DNA from: CAIQQQ01 sp040399685
Lineage (GTDB): Bacteria; Pseudomonadota; Alphaproteobacteria; Acetobacterales; Acetobacteraceae
Direction: 5' to 3'
Length of the DNA: 64,000 nucleotides
NCBI GenBank assembly: GCA_040399685.1
Contig: JBBART010000003.1
Coordinates: 124,001 to 188,000, forward strand
The notes below the pieces were generated by a model. It was not told the DNA's origin. It did not search any database and saw only the letters and a list, made by a program, of their open reading frames with translations. Numbering within the stretch: the stretch's first letter is position 1; every line of letters begins with the position of its first letter. The translations under genes were made by a program, and so were the position numbers. Of this stretch, positions 7,814-15,758 are shown one piece after another.

Positions 7814-9151
7814 TTACTTGGAGGCGCCGCCGCACTTGCCGGTCACAACGTTGAAGTTGCCGCAGGACATCGGCGAACGCCAATCGGCGATCAGGTCCTT
7901 GGAGCCTTCAAGGTAGGGCGACCACTCGTTGGCCACCACGGTGCCCGGCGTCTGCCAGACGGTGTTGAACTGGCCATCGGCCTTCACTTCACCGATCAGC
8001 ACCGGCTTGGTGATGTGGTGGTTCGGCATCATGGTGGAGATGCCGCCCGACAGGTTGGGGACGGCAACGCCGATCATGGCGTCGATGACCTTGGCCTGGT
8101 CAACCGTGCCGGCCTTCTGCACAGCCTTGATCCACATGTTGAAGCCGATATAGGCGGCTTCCATCGGGTCGTTGGTGGTGCGGTTCGGCTTCTTGGTGAA
8201 CTCGTGCCAATCCTTGATGAAGGCGGTGTTGATCGGGGCCTTCACGCTCTGGAAGTAGTTCCAGGCGGCCAGGTGGCCGACCAGCGGCTTGGTGTCGATG
8301 CCGGCGAGTTCTTCTTCGCCGACCGAGAAGGCAACCACGGGAATGTCGGTGGCCTTGACGCCCTGGTTGCCGAGTTCCTTGTAGAAGGGAACGTTGGCAT
8401 CGCCGTTGATGGTGGACACAACAGCGGTCTTCTTGCCGGCCGAGCCGAACTTCTTAATCGACGCCACGATGTTCTGCCAGTCGCTGTGGCCGAACGGGGT
8501 GTAGTTGATCATGATGTCTTCAGCAGCCACACCCTTGGACTTCAGGTAGGCTTCGAGGATCTTGTTGGTCGTGCGCGGATATACATAGTCGGTGCCGGCC
8601 AGAACCCAACGCTTCACTTTTTCGTTGGCCATCAGGTAGTCGACGGCCGGAATCGCCTGCTGGTTCGGAGCAGCGCCCGTGTAGAACACGTTCTTGCTGC
8701 TTTCCTCGCCCTCGTACTGGACGGGGTAGAACAGGATGTTGTTGGTCTCTTCAAACACTGGCAGCACCGACTTGCGCGAGACCGAGGTCCAGCAGCCGAA
8801 CACGGCGGCAACCTTGTCGACGGTGATGAGCTGGCGGGCCTTCTCGGCGAACAGCGGCCAGTTGGAGGCCGGGTCGACAACGACGGCTTCGAGCTTCTTG
8901 CCGAGCAAGCCGCCCTTTTTGTTCTGCTGCTCGATGAGCATCAGCATCACGTCTTTCAACGTGGTCTCGCTGATGGCCATGGTGCCGGACAGCGAGTGCA
9001 GGATGCCGACCTTGATGGTGCCCTGGGTGGCGGGCTGCGCCTGGGCGGAGCCGGCCCCGATGAGGCTGATGGTGGCGGCGGCGGCAAAGGCGGTACCCAG
9101 CAGGCGGCGCGAAAGCGACGTGCGGGTTGATGAAACGCGGGCGAAAGCCAT
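7814..9151 (-). CDS. urtA: Urea ABC transporter substrate-binding protein UrtA
   Basis: Periplasmic urea receptor of the UrtABCDE importer, 445 residues. The N-terminus (SRRLLGTAFAAAATISLIGAGSAQA) is a signal peptide; the paired arginines hint at Tat but Sec is also possible. The mature part opens TIKVGILHSLSGTMAISE and includes ASNWPLFAEKARQLI and FGCWTSVSRKSVLPVFE, typical of UrtA/FmdD-type proteins. The ATG at 9151 is chosen over one at 9184 because GAGGGAAC lies just before it and the signal peptide then starts sensibly. It is the first gene of the operon and is preceded by a sigma-54 promoter. Confidence 0.96.
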   Translation of the reverse strand: MAFARVSSTRTSLSRRLLGTAFAAAATISLIGAGSAQAQPATQGTIKVGILHSLSGTMAISETTLKDVMLMLIEQQNKKGGLLGKKLEAVVVDPASNWPLFAEKARQLITVDKVAAVFGCWTSVSRKSVLPVFEETNNILFYPVQYEGEESSKNVFYTGAAPNQQAIPAVDYLMANEKVKRWVLAGTDYVYPRTTNKILEAYLKSKGVAAEDIMINYTPFGHSDWQNIVASIKKFGSAGKKTAVVSTINGDANVPFYKELGNQGVKATDIPVVAFSVGEEELAGIDTKPLVGHLAAWNYFQSVKAPINTAFIKDWHEFTKKPNRTTNDPMEAAYIGFNMWIKAVQKAGTVDQAKVIDAMIGVAVPNLSGGISTMMPNHHITKPVLIGEVKADGQFNTVWQTPGTVVANEWSPYLEGSKDLIADWRSPMSCGNFNVVTGKCGGASK

Positions 9152-9234
9152 GACTGTTCCCTCGGTTTGGACGCCACATTCCAAGGTTCAGGACCGTGAA
9201 TGTCGCGATCAGCTGCAACGGGGGAAAAGTGTCT

Positions 9235-9249
9235 GCAACCTTCGTGCCA
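9235..9249 (-). promoter_or_regulatory. Sigma-54 (RpoN) -24/-12 promoter for urtA
   Basis: Read on the minus strand the site is TGGCACGAAGGTTGC, an exact match to the RpoN consensus TGGCACG-N4-TTGC with the invariant GG and GC at correct spacing. The expected start point is near 9223, giving a leader of about 70 nt before the urtA ATG. RpoN promoters of urea and ammonium genes are usually activated by NtrC under nitrogen limitation, which fits the operon's job. Confidence 0.88.
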
Positions 9250-9298
9250 TCAGGGAATGGGACGTAACAGCGCTGCATATGGACGAAATTTCAGCTTT

Positions 9299-9315
9299 TG
9301 CGCAGCATGGGCGCA
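9299..9315. promoter_or_regulatory. Possible NtrC enhancer site upstream of urtA
   Basis: TGCGCAGCATGGGCGCA is a 17-bp dyad resembling the NtrC consensus TGCACC-N5-GGTGCA, with G/C replacing A/T at the fourth position of each half. It is centred about 84 bp upstream of the predicted sigma-54 start point, a normal enhancer distance. A weaker, shorter relative (TGCTCCGAGGGCGCA) lies at 9322-9336. The match is imperfect, so this is a candidate only. Confidence 0.5.
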
Positions 9316-9480
9316 GGATTATGCTCCGAGGGCGCAATGATAGGCAGATGGGGATGCCTTATTTTTATGCAACACCCTACGAGACATTTAGCCTGCCATA
9401 CGCCGATGCGTGTCGCGGCGCGGGCGGATGCGGCGCTATAAGGCTCCTGTGGAAATCTTTGATCTGACAGGACCGATAAC

Positions 9481-10431
9481 ATGATCCGCCTGGCGTTGCT
9501 GTTCGTGTTGCTCTGGGTGCCGGCGGCATCTGCTCAAGCCCCCACCTCTGTGCTGGTCATCAATTCCGGCGAGGCCACGCTCAGCGTGATCGACCTTGCC
9601 ACCCGCGCCGTGCGCAGCCGTATTCCCGTGCTGCGCGAGCCGCACCATTGGGCGCTGTCACCGGACGGGCATGATCTGCTGGTGGGTGACACAGCGGCCA
9701 ACGAAATGCTGTTCCTCGACCCCGCCACCTTCGCCATCAAGCGACGGTTGAGCATGGTTGATCCCTACCAGATGGGGTTCACGCCAGACGCCAGGTATCT
9801 GGTGGTGGCTGGACTGGCTCGCAAACAGGTGGATGTCTATGACGCCAAAACCTACGCGCTGGTGCACCGCTTCTCGGTGAAATCCATGCCGAGCCATATA
9901 GACTTCTCGCCTGATTCCGCGGTGGCCTATGTCAGCCTGCAAGGCACCGGCAAACTGGCGGCGCTGGATCTGCGCGGCATGACGGTGCAATGGATTGCCG
10001 ATGTGGGACCGGCGCCGGCTGGGGTGATGTTCCACAACGGCCAGGTGCTGGTGGCCAACATGGGCGCTGACGACGTGGCCGTGCTGGACCCGCGCAATGG
10101 CAAGGTTGTGCGGCGGATCGTCACCGGAAAAGGCGCACATCAGCTGTTCCTGTCGCCGGATCACAAGATCGTCTACGTCAACAACCGGGTGGACAGCACC
10201 ACCGTGGCGCTCGACGCCACGACGCTGAACCCGATCCGCACCTACAAGATCCCGGGCGGGCCGGACGATCTGGTGTTCACGGCGGATGGCCATATCTGGC
10301 TCACGCTGCGCTTCGTGGCCAAGGTGGCGGTGCTGGACCCCAAAACTGGCCTGTTCGACACCTTCCCGGTTGGCCGTTCGCCGCACGGCATCTATATACA
10401 GGGTGCCAAGACGAGTGCCGGGGTGCGCTGA
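9481..10431 (+). CDS. Secreted YVTN-type beta-propeller repeat protein
   Basis: A 316-residue exported protein with signal peptide MIRLALLFVLLWVPAASAQA. The rest is built of repeats of about 40-45 residues of the kind VLVINSGEATLSVIDLATRAV, LVVAGLARKQVDVYDAKT and VLVANMGADDVAVLDPRNGKV, predicting a beta-propeller of about seven blades in the periplasm. Function is unknown; such proteins often bind ligands or accompany redox enzymes. It lies 3 nt upstream of the fatty-acid-hydroxylase-like gene and is probably cotranscribed with it. Confidence 0.8.
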   Translation: MIRLALLFVLLWVPAASAQAPTSVLVINSGEATLSVIDLATRAVRSRIPVLREPHHWALSPDGHDLLVGDTAANEMLFLDPATFAIKRRLSMVDPYQMGFTPDARYLVVAGLARKQVDVYDAKTYALVHRFSVKSMPSHIDFSPDSAVAYVSLQGTGKLAALDLRGMTVQWIADVGPAPAGVMFHNGQVLVANMGADDVAVLDPRNGKVVRRIVTGKGAHQLFLSPDHKIVYVNNRVDSTTVALDATTLNPIRTYKIPGGPDDLVFTADGHIWLTLRFVAKVAVLDPKTGLFDTFPVGRSPHGIYIQGAKTSAGVR

Positions 10432-10434
10432 GCC

Positions 10435-11364
10435 ATGAATATTTCTGCACCATTCGATTTCGCCGCCGGCTGGTTGCAGGAAAACGCCATCCTGCCGTTG
10501 CTCTACCAGGCCGGGTTGATGCGCTGGGAGGAATGGTCGTTCGGCTGGGCGCTGTTCGCCGTCTATGGCGCAGCCCAGGTGGTGATCGCCCTGGCCATCT
10601 GCATGCCGCTGGAACACTGGCGGCCGGTGGAGCGCTGGCCTGACCAGAAGGCGGTGTGGGTGGATGTGTTCTACACCCTCGTCTCCCGCGTCGGGCTGCT
10701 GCCGCTGGTCACGTTCGTGCTGTTCGCCCAGGCGCAGATGGCGTTGAACGGATGGTTGACCGATCAGGATATCGTGCCGCCAACGCTGGAGCGGCTGATG
10801 CCCTTTCTGCTGGGCCAGCCGGTTCTTACCTTCCTAATCTATGCCGCCGTATTGGATTTTGCCGAATATTGGCGTCATCGGCTGAGCCACGTGTTCAACT
10901 GGTGGTATTCGCTGCATTCGCTGCACCATGCCCAGCGCCAGATGACGTTCTGGTCCGATGACCGCAACCATCTGCTGGACGACATCATCGGCTTTGCCTG
11001 GTTCATGGCCATTGCCCTGCTGATCGGCGTGCCGCCGTTGCAGTTCCCCATGCTGGTGCTGCTGTTGCGTCTGCTGGAAAGCCTGTCGCACGCCAATGCG
11101 CGGGTGCGGTTCGGTTGGCTGGGCGAGCGCCTGCTGGTGTCCCCGCGCTTTCACCGGGCGCATCACGGCATGTTGGCGGCGGGACTGCACAGTGTGAACT
11201 ACGGCGCGGTGCTGCCGTGGTGGGATATGCTGTTCCGTACCGCTGATTTCTCCGCCAATTACGTCACAACCGGTGACCCAACGGCCGATGAGGCGCTGGC
11301 GACGGGTGGTTATGTGGAGCAGCAATGGGCCGGATTGCGACGGATGATACGCGGTTCAGCCTGA
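10435..11364 (+). CDS. Sterol desaturase / fatty acid hydroxylase family membrane protein
   Basis: Integral membrane di-iron oxygenase of 309 residues. Three or four hydrophobic segments precede the histidine clusters HRLSH, HSLHHAQ and a later HRAHHG. These match the HxxxH, HxxHH and HxxHH pattern of the fatty-acid-hydroxylase superfamily. The substrate is not evident; hydroxylation of a lipid or carotenoid/hopanoid-type molecule is likely. It directly follows the beta-propeller gene and is followed by a copy of the composite intergenic repeat. Confidence 0.85.
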   Translation: MNISAPFDFAAGWLQENAILPLLYQAGLMRWEEWSFGWALFAVYGAAQVVIALAICMPLEHWRPVERWPDQKAVWVDVFYTLVSRVGLLPLVTFVLFAQAQMALNGWLTDQDIVPPTLERLMPFLLGQPVLTFLIYAAVLDFAEYWRHRLSHVFNWWYSLHSLHHAQRQMTFWSDDRNHLLDDIIGFAWFMAIALLIGVPPLQFPMLVLLLRLLESLSHANARVRFGWLGERLLVSPRFHRAHHGMLAAGLHSVNYGAVLPWWDMLFRTADFSANYVTTGDPTADEALATGGYVEQQWAGLRRMIRGSA

Positions 11365-11383
11365 TGAAATCGTTTATAAGCAC

Positions 11384-11500
11384 GTCCTTCTTTTCTGAAG
11401 AAAAAGAAGAAAAAAGACTTTCATAAGTTGAATCTTTCGCAATAAATAAAGTTTTTTTAAAACGAATAAAATTTTTTGGTTCTTTTTTCTAAAAAAGGAC
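11384..11500 (+). repeat. Composite AT-rich palindromic element, copy A
   Basis: Begins 20 nt after the hydroxylase gene and has the same orientation. The left module is an AT-rich hairpin (TTCTTTTCTGAAGAAAAAGAA) and the right module is TTTTTTGGTTC followed by a TTCTTTTTT/AAAAAAG palindrome. This is the most diverged of the six copies; the central stem is poor. It lies between convergent genes and probably serves as a terminator for the hydroxylase gene. Confidence 0.7.
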
Positions 11501-11543
11501 TTTCTAAACCTTGTCTTGCTCACGCCAACAGCCGCGATCACAA

Positions 11544-11828
11544 CTATATGAACTGCCCGCGCAAAAACCCCAGTGCGGGCAGTGGCTTCCAGCCTTTCGG
11601 CAGATCGGTCCGTCGCACCGGCGCCACGCTGTAATGCGGCGGCGGCTGGGTGCTGTTGCGCAGGAAGCTCGCATGGGCGCGCACTTGTGCTTCCCGCCAT
11701 TCCCGGTCTGCCAGGGCCGCTGCGCGATTGGGGTAGATCTCCGCCACCCGGTTGATTCGGCCGATCTTGGCCATCACCGCCCACAGCGTATCATCGCGCG
11801 CCGGTGCAAGGCTGACGATCGAGGCCAT
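11544..11828 (-). CDS. Small conserved-looking hypothetical protein
   Basis: A 94-residue product starting MASIVSLAPARDDTLWAVMAKIGRINRVAEIYPNR. It has no signal peptide or membrane segment, and is rich in Arg and Ala with a Pro-rich middle (STQPPPHYSVAP). I do not recognise the family. It stands alone, convergent with the hydroxylase gene and divergent from the peptide-binding protein. Codon use looks like the neighbours, which supports it being real. Confidence 0.5.
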   Translation of the reverse strand: MASIVSLAPARDDTLWAVMAKIGRINRVAEIYPNRAAALADREWREAQVRAHASFLRNSTQPPPHYSVAPVRRTDLPKGWKPLPALGFLRGQFI

Positions 11829-11917
11829 TTACGAATCCCGCGCCGTTGCTTCTATGCGTACCCTATGCCGCGCCCACCACGTCCTGCAATGTCGCTTTGA
11901 AGCAGAGGGGAAGCACG

Positions 11918-13522
11918 ATGCGGCTGATATCGAATGGGATCGTCATGCTGGCGGCGGCCTTGTTGGGGAAATCGGCCCTCGCGGCCCAGATCACCATCGG
12001 TCTGGCGGCGGCGCCCACCTCGGCGGACCCGTATTTCCATGCGCTGGGCCCGAACAACATGCTCGCCGCCCACATCTTCAGCGCATTGTTGAAAACTGAT
12101 TCCAAGCTCAGCCTGCAACCCGACCTGGCGCTGTCCTGGACCCTGGAAGACGGGCGGGTATGGCGCATGGCCCTGCGGCCGGGCGTGGTTTTTCACGACG
12201 GCTCGCCTTTCACTGCGCGCGATGTGGTCTACAGCTTGTGCCGGGTCATGCACCCCTCCGGTCCGACGGCGTCGTTTCAAACCGCCTCCCGCGCCATCGA
12301 CCAGATCGAGACCGATGGAGATCTGGTGGTGAAACTGCGAATGCAGGTGCCGGACCCGGCGTTTCTGTCCAATCTGGCAGGGCTGAAGATTATCTCGGCG
12401 CGCAGTGCAGGGGCGGGTGATGTGCGCTTCGACCTGAAGACCGGCTGCGGCGACATTCCGGCGCCGGCAGCCACCGCCTTCGATGGTGGCCCGATGGCCA
12501 ACGGCACCGGTCCCTACCGATTGGTGCGCTACAGCAGCGGCGAACAACTGACATTGGAGGCCAACCAGGCCTATTTCGGCGACAAGCCGCGCTGGGACCG
12601 GGTGGTGATGCGCGGCGTGCCGAACGCCGGCGCCCGGCTGGCCAATCTGCTGTCCGGTGAGTTCGACCTGATCGAGAACCCCTCCGCCCAGGATCTGGAC
12701 ACCATCAGGCAACGTGGCGGACTTGCAGTGGCCGTGGTGCCGTCCATCCGGGTGATCTATCTGCAACCCGATATCGAGCGCGACCCGAGCCCGATGGCCC
12801 GCGACAAGACCGGCCACAACCCGCTGCGCGACCCCAGGGTGCGTGAGGCAATTTCGCTGTCGATCGACCGTAAGACCCTGACATCGCGCCTGCTGGATGG
12901 CATGGCGGTGCCGGCCGATCGCTACGCCCCGCCCGGCCTGTTCGGCGCCCTCACCGAAGCGCCCACACGCGACTACGACCCGGCCCGCGCCCGCAAGCTG
13001 CTGGCCGAAGCAGGGGCTGAGGGGATGACGCTCACGCTGTCTGCCACCCGCGACCGCTATGCCGCCGACGCTGCCGTGGCCCAGGCGCTGGTGCAATACC
13101 TGACGCGCGTGGGCATCCAGACGACCGTTGAGGCGATGCCGCAGGTCAATTTCTTCCCCAACCGGGCCAAGCGCGAATTCAGCCTCGCCATGGGTGGCTG
13201 GGGCTATTCCAGCGAGGGCGCCGCCTATCTGCACCGTTCGTGGCTGGCCACCCCCAACCCGGAACGCGGCCTTGGCGGCTCCAACTATGGCGGCTATCGC
13301 AACGAGGCGTTCAACTCTGTGTTTCTGAAGGCGCTGGTCGAGATGGACGACACGAAGCGCACCGCTCTGCTGCAACAGGCCGAGCGCCAGGCATTGTCCG
13401 ACAACGCCCTGATTCCATTGTATTGGGAAACCAGCCTGTGGGCGTTCAAGGACAAATACACCTACACCGGCCGTGCCGACCAGATCACCAATGCCGACGA
13501 ACTGACCCTGAAGGCCCCCTGA
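11918..13522 (+). CDS. Peptide ABC transporter substrate-binding protein (SBP family 5)
   Basis: Periplasmic oligopeptide/nickel-type binding protein of 534 residues. The signal peptide is MRLISNGIVMLAAALLGKSALA. The DppA/OppA-family features LAPDLALSW-like LQPDLALSWTLEDGRVWRMALRPGVVFHDGSPFTARDVVYS and the RVREAISLSIDRKTL segment are present. The ATG at 11918 is chosen because AGAGGGG lies 8 nt upstream; the frame is open from 11846. No permease or ATPase genes are adjacent, so it is an orphan receptor. It is followed after 1 nt by an alpha/beta hydrolase, which may act on the imported compound. Confidence 0.88.
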   Translation: MRLISNGIVMLAAALLGKSALAAQITIGLAAAPTSADPYFHALGPNNMLAAHIFSALLKTDSKLSLQPDLALSWTLEDGRVWRMALRPGVVFHDGSPFTARDVVYSLCRVMHPSGPTASFQTASRAIDQIETDGDLVVKLRMQVPDPAFLSNLAGLKIISARSAGAGDVRFDLKTGCGDIPAPAATAFDGGPMANGTGPYRLVRYSSGEQLTLEANQAYFGDKPRWDRVVMRGVPNAGARLANLLSGEFDLIENPSAQDLDTIRQRGGLAVAVVPSIRVIYLQPDIERDPSPMARDKTGHNPLRDPRVREAISLSIDRKTLTSRLLDGMAVPADRYAPPGLFGALTEAPTRDYDPARARKLLAEAGAEGMTLTLSATRDRYAADAAVAQALVQYLTRVGIQTTVEAMPQVNFFPNRAKREFSLAMGGWGYSSEGAAYLHRSWLATPNPERGLGGSNYGGYRNEAFNSVFLKALVEMDDTKRTALLQQAERQALSDNALIPLYWETSLWAFKDKYTYTGRADQITNADELTLKAP

Positions 13523-13523
13523 C

Positions 13524-14360
13524 ATGACCGATCTCGCAGCACTCATCGCGCAACCCGGCGCCAACGACGTGGCGTGGGAAGACCCGAACCTTCCCGGCCG
13601 GACCATCTGGCTCCGCTCCGCCCGGCCAAAGCGGTGCACCCCGGACACGCCCGTGGTGTTCGTCCATCACGGCGTGGGCCGCAATGGTGGTGACTATCGG
13701 GATTACTGGCTGCCCTTGGTGGATGAGGCCGACGTGCTGGTGGTGGCGCCGGAATTCCCCGATGCGGGCTTTCCGAAAGCCGACTGGTATAATTTCGGCA
13801 ATCTGCGGCAGGCGGATGGCGCCCCCAACCGGCGTGCGGAATGGACCTACAACATCGACGAGCGGGTGTTCGCGCTGATGCAGGCGCAGTCTGTGACGGC
13901 GCGGCAGCGCTATGGCGTGTTCGGGCATTCCGCCGGCAGCCAGTTCGTCCATCGCATGTTGTCGCTCGGCTTTTGCGGCAAGGTTCACGCGGCGGTCGCG
14001 GCCAATGCCGGCACCTACGCAATGCCCGATCTGGTCGAGCCATGGCCCCTTGGCTTTGCCGGCACCGATCTTGACGAGGATGGCCTGCGGGCGATGCTGG
14101 CATTTCGCCTCACGGTGATGGCCGGCACCGCGGATATCGACACGTCGAGCCCGAATTTTCCAAAGGAACCGGGGGCGATGCGCCAGGGCGACACCCGCTT
14201 CGCCCGCGCCCACGGCTATGTGGCGCAGGCCCGTAGCCAGGCCGAGGCATTCGGGATGGCGTGTGCCTGGACGATCATCGATGTCGAAGGCGTCGGCCAT
14301 GATGGCGGACGGATGTCGGCTGCCGCAGCGCCCATCCTGTCAGCGGCGTTGCACGCCTGA
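13524..14360 (+). CDS. Alpha/beta hydrolase
   Basis: A 278-residue cytoplasmic hydrolase of the poly(3-hydroxybutyrate)-depolymerase / dienelactone-hydrolase-like fold. The nucleophile elbow is GHSAGSQ (serine near residue 135), an oxyanion region is VFVHHGVGRNGGDYRD, and a late GVGHDGG supplies the catalytic histidine. It starts 1 nt after the peptide-binding-protein gene, so the two form an operon. The substrate cannot be read from sequence. A strong hairpin follows. Confidence 0.78.
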   Translation: MTDLAALIAQPGANDVAWEDPNLPGRTIWLRSARPKRCTPDTPVVFVHHGVGRNGGDYRDYWLPLVDEADVLVVAPEFPDAGFPKADWYNFGNLRQADGAPNRRAEWTYNIDERVFALMQAQSVTARQRYGVFGHSAGSQFVHRMLSLGFCGKVHAAVAANAGTYAMPDLVEPWPLGFAGTDLDEDGLRAMLAFRLTVMAGTADIDTSSPNFPKEPGAMRQGDTRFARAHGYVAQARSQAEAFGMACAWTIIDVEGVGHDGGRMSAAAAPILSAALHA

Positions 14361-14374
14361 TCTGACACGCAATG

Positions 14375-14402
14375 GCTGCCGGCCCGGATGTGGGCCGGCA
14401 GC
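14375..14402. terminator. Bidirectional hairpin terminator
   Basis: GCTGCCGGCCC and GGGCCGGCAGC form a perfect 11-bp GC-rich stem with a 6-nt loop between the convergent hydrolase and NIPSNAP genes. No T-run follows on either strand, so termination may be partial or Rho-assisted. Confidence 0.7.
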
Positions 14403-14408
14403 TTCGCG

Positions 14409-14735
14409 TCACTTCACGCTGGAGAAATCGGTCGGCGTCAGGAAAGAATTGGCGACGCGGGCATTGATCGGCCCGGCCTTCTCGGTGTCCGCCTTGGTGG
14501 CGATCCATTCAGGGTCGGCCATGAACGCGGCCCATTTGATCTCGCGCTCGGCGAGGCTTTCCCAGGCCAGCATGTAGGTAAGGTCGTTGGCGTCTGGCCC
14601 CACCAGCGTGGTCCAAAATCCTGCCTGGCGAATGCCGTGACGCTCCCAGATGCGCAAAGTGTGATCGCGGAAGCGGGCGAGCAGGTTGGGCAGCCGGCCC
14701 GGTACGGTGGTGTAGACGCGAAGTTCATAGATCAT
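14409..14735 (-). CDS. NIPSNAP family protein
   Basis: A 108-residue soluble protein with the NIPSNAP/ferredoxin-like dimeric alpha-beta barrel pattern: MIYELRVYTTVPGRLPNLLARFRDHTLRIWERHGI, then FWTTLVGPDANDLTYMLAWESLAERE. The start at 14735 is chosen because the family begins MIYELR. Upstream in-frame codons to 14783 look like non-conserved leader. The biochemical role of bacterial NIPSNAP proteins is not established. It is divergent from the RraA-like gene. Confidence 0.86.
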   Translation of the reverse strand: MIYELRVYTTVPGRLPNLLARFRDHTLRIWERHGIRQAGFWTTLVGPDANDLTYMLAWESLAEREIKWAAFMADPEWIATKADTEKAGPINARVANSFLTPTDFSSVK

Positions 14736-14851
14736 GCGAAGGCGTTCCCCTTGTCGCGCGGCTCTGACCGCGTCGGTACGCATGCTGCACTGTCTTGTGA
14801 TGTGAGGGGAGGTGGGGGAAGGTGAAAAAAGGAAAAAGGAGGATTCAACAA

Positions 14852-15544
14852 ATGACCCATCCGTTCACCCGCGCCGACCTTGAGATACTGGCGCAATGGG
14901 ACACCCCCACAATCTGCAACGGCCTGGAACTGATCGTTCCACAGCGCCGCGCGATGGGGTTCACCACCCGCAACATGTTCGCCGCCGACCGCACGCTGAA
15001 GCCGATCGTGGGCCTCGCCCGCACCGGGCTGATCCGCTCGCGTGAAGTGCCGCGCGGCCAGATTCCGCCGCGTGAAGACTGGTATGAATATGTCGAGGCC
15101 GGCGATCTCCCCACCATCGCCCTGTTGCAGGACATTGACGATCTGCCTGGCTTCGGTGCGTTCTGGGGCGAAGTGCAGTCCACTGTGCATCTCGCACTCG
15201 GCGTGCTCGGCTGCGTGACCAACGGCTCGTTTCGTGACATCGACATGCTCGCACCCGGCTTTCAGATCATCGGCGCCGCGATCGTACCAAGTCATGCGCA
15301 TGTGCATATGACGCAGATGCGCTGCGAAGTGGACGTCATCGGCATGAAGGTTGGCCATGACGACGTCGTTCATGCTGACTATCATGGCGCAGTTGTCATT
15401 CCTGCCGATTGCGTCAAGAAGCTTCCTGCGGCGATTGATCTGATCACCCGGCGTGAGCGGGTTATCCTCGACCTTACCCAGGCGCCCGGCTTCAACGGCG
15501 CAATGATGCGTGAGATTTTGCGGAAGTCGGGCGAAATTCACTGA
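14852..15544 (+). CDS. RraA-like / HMG aldolase family protein
   Basis: A 230-residue protein of the RraA / 4-hydroxy-4-methyl-2-oxoglutarate aldolase family. It includes MTHPFTRADLEILAQWDTPTICNGLELI, the LGVLGCVTNGSFRDIDML segment (the equivalent of the G-x-RD binding motif) and HADYHGAVVIP near the end. The start at 14852 follows an AGGAGG site by 8 nt, better than the Met at 14822. It may be a metal-dependent aldolase for an organic acid; the exact substrate is unknown. A copy of the composite repeat follows. Confidence 0.82.
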   Translation: MTHPFTRADLEILAQWDTPTICNGLELIVPQRRAMGFTTRNMFAADRTLKPIVGLARTGLIRSREVPRGQIPPREDWYEYVEAGDLPTIALLQDIDDLPGFGAFWGEVQSTVHLALGVLGCVTNGSFRDIDMLAPGFQIIGAAIVPSHAHVHMTQMRCEVDVIGMKVGHDDVVHADYHGAVVIPADCVKKLPAAIDLITRRERVILDLTQAPGFNGAMMREILRKSGEIH

Positions 15545-15558
15545 AGGTTATTTTTAAG

Positions 15559-15683
15559 GAAGGTCTTCTTTTTCTGAAGAAAAAGAAGCAAAAGACTTCC
15601 ATCCATTGGGTGTGGGGCGTGTTGTCTTCACAAAAAAACATCCAGTGGATGAAGTTTTTTGGTTCTTTTTTTCAAAAAAGAAC
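15559..15683 (+). repeat. Composite AT-rich palindromic element, copy B
   Basis: Starts about 15 nt after the RraA-like gene in the same orientation. The left hairpin is CTTCTTTTTCT-GA-AGAAAAAGAAG and the right hairpin is GGTTCTTTTTT then AAAAAAGAAC. The central part pairs ACTTCCATCCATTGG with CCAGTGGATGAAGT and is followed by TTTTTT, an intrinsic-terminator-like arrangement. Confidence 0.82.
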
Positions 15684-15758
15684 TCTGTCTTCCTGCCGGG
15701 CTAGAATTCCTCAGCCAACAGGCGCACACCCTCCGGCCCGTTCAGAACAGGCCGCGCG

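Noticed and set aside
11852..13648. 598-codon minus-strand open frame opposite the peptide-binding protein
   Set aside because: No recognisable domains; the plus-strand SBP family 5 gene explains the region.
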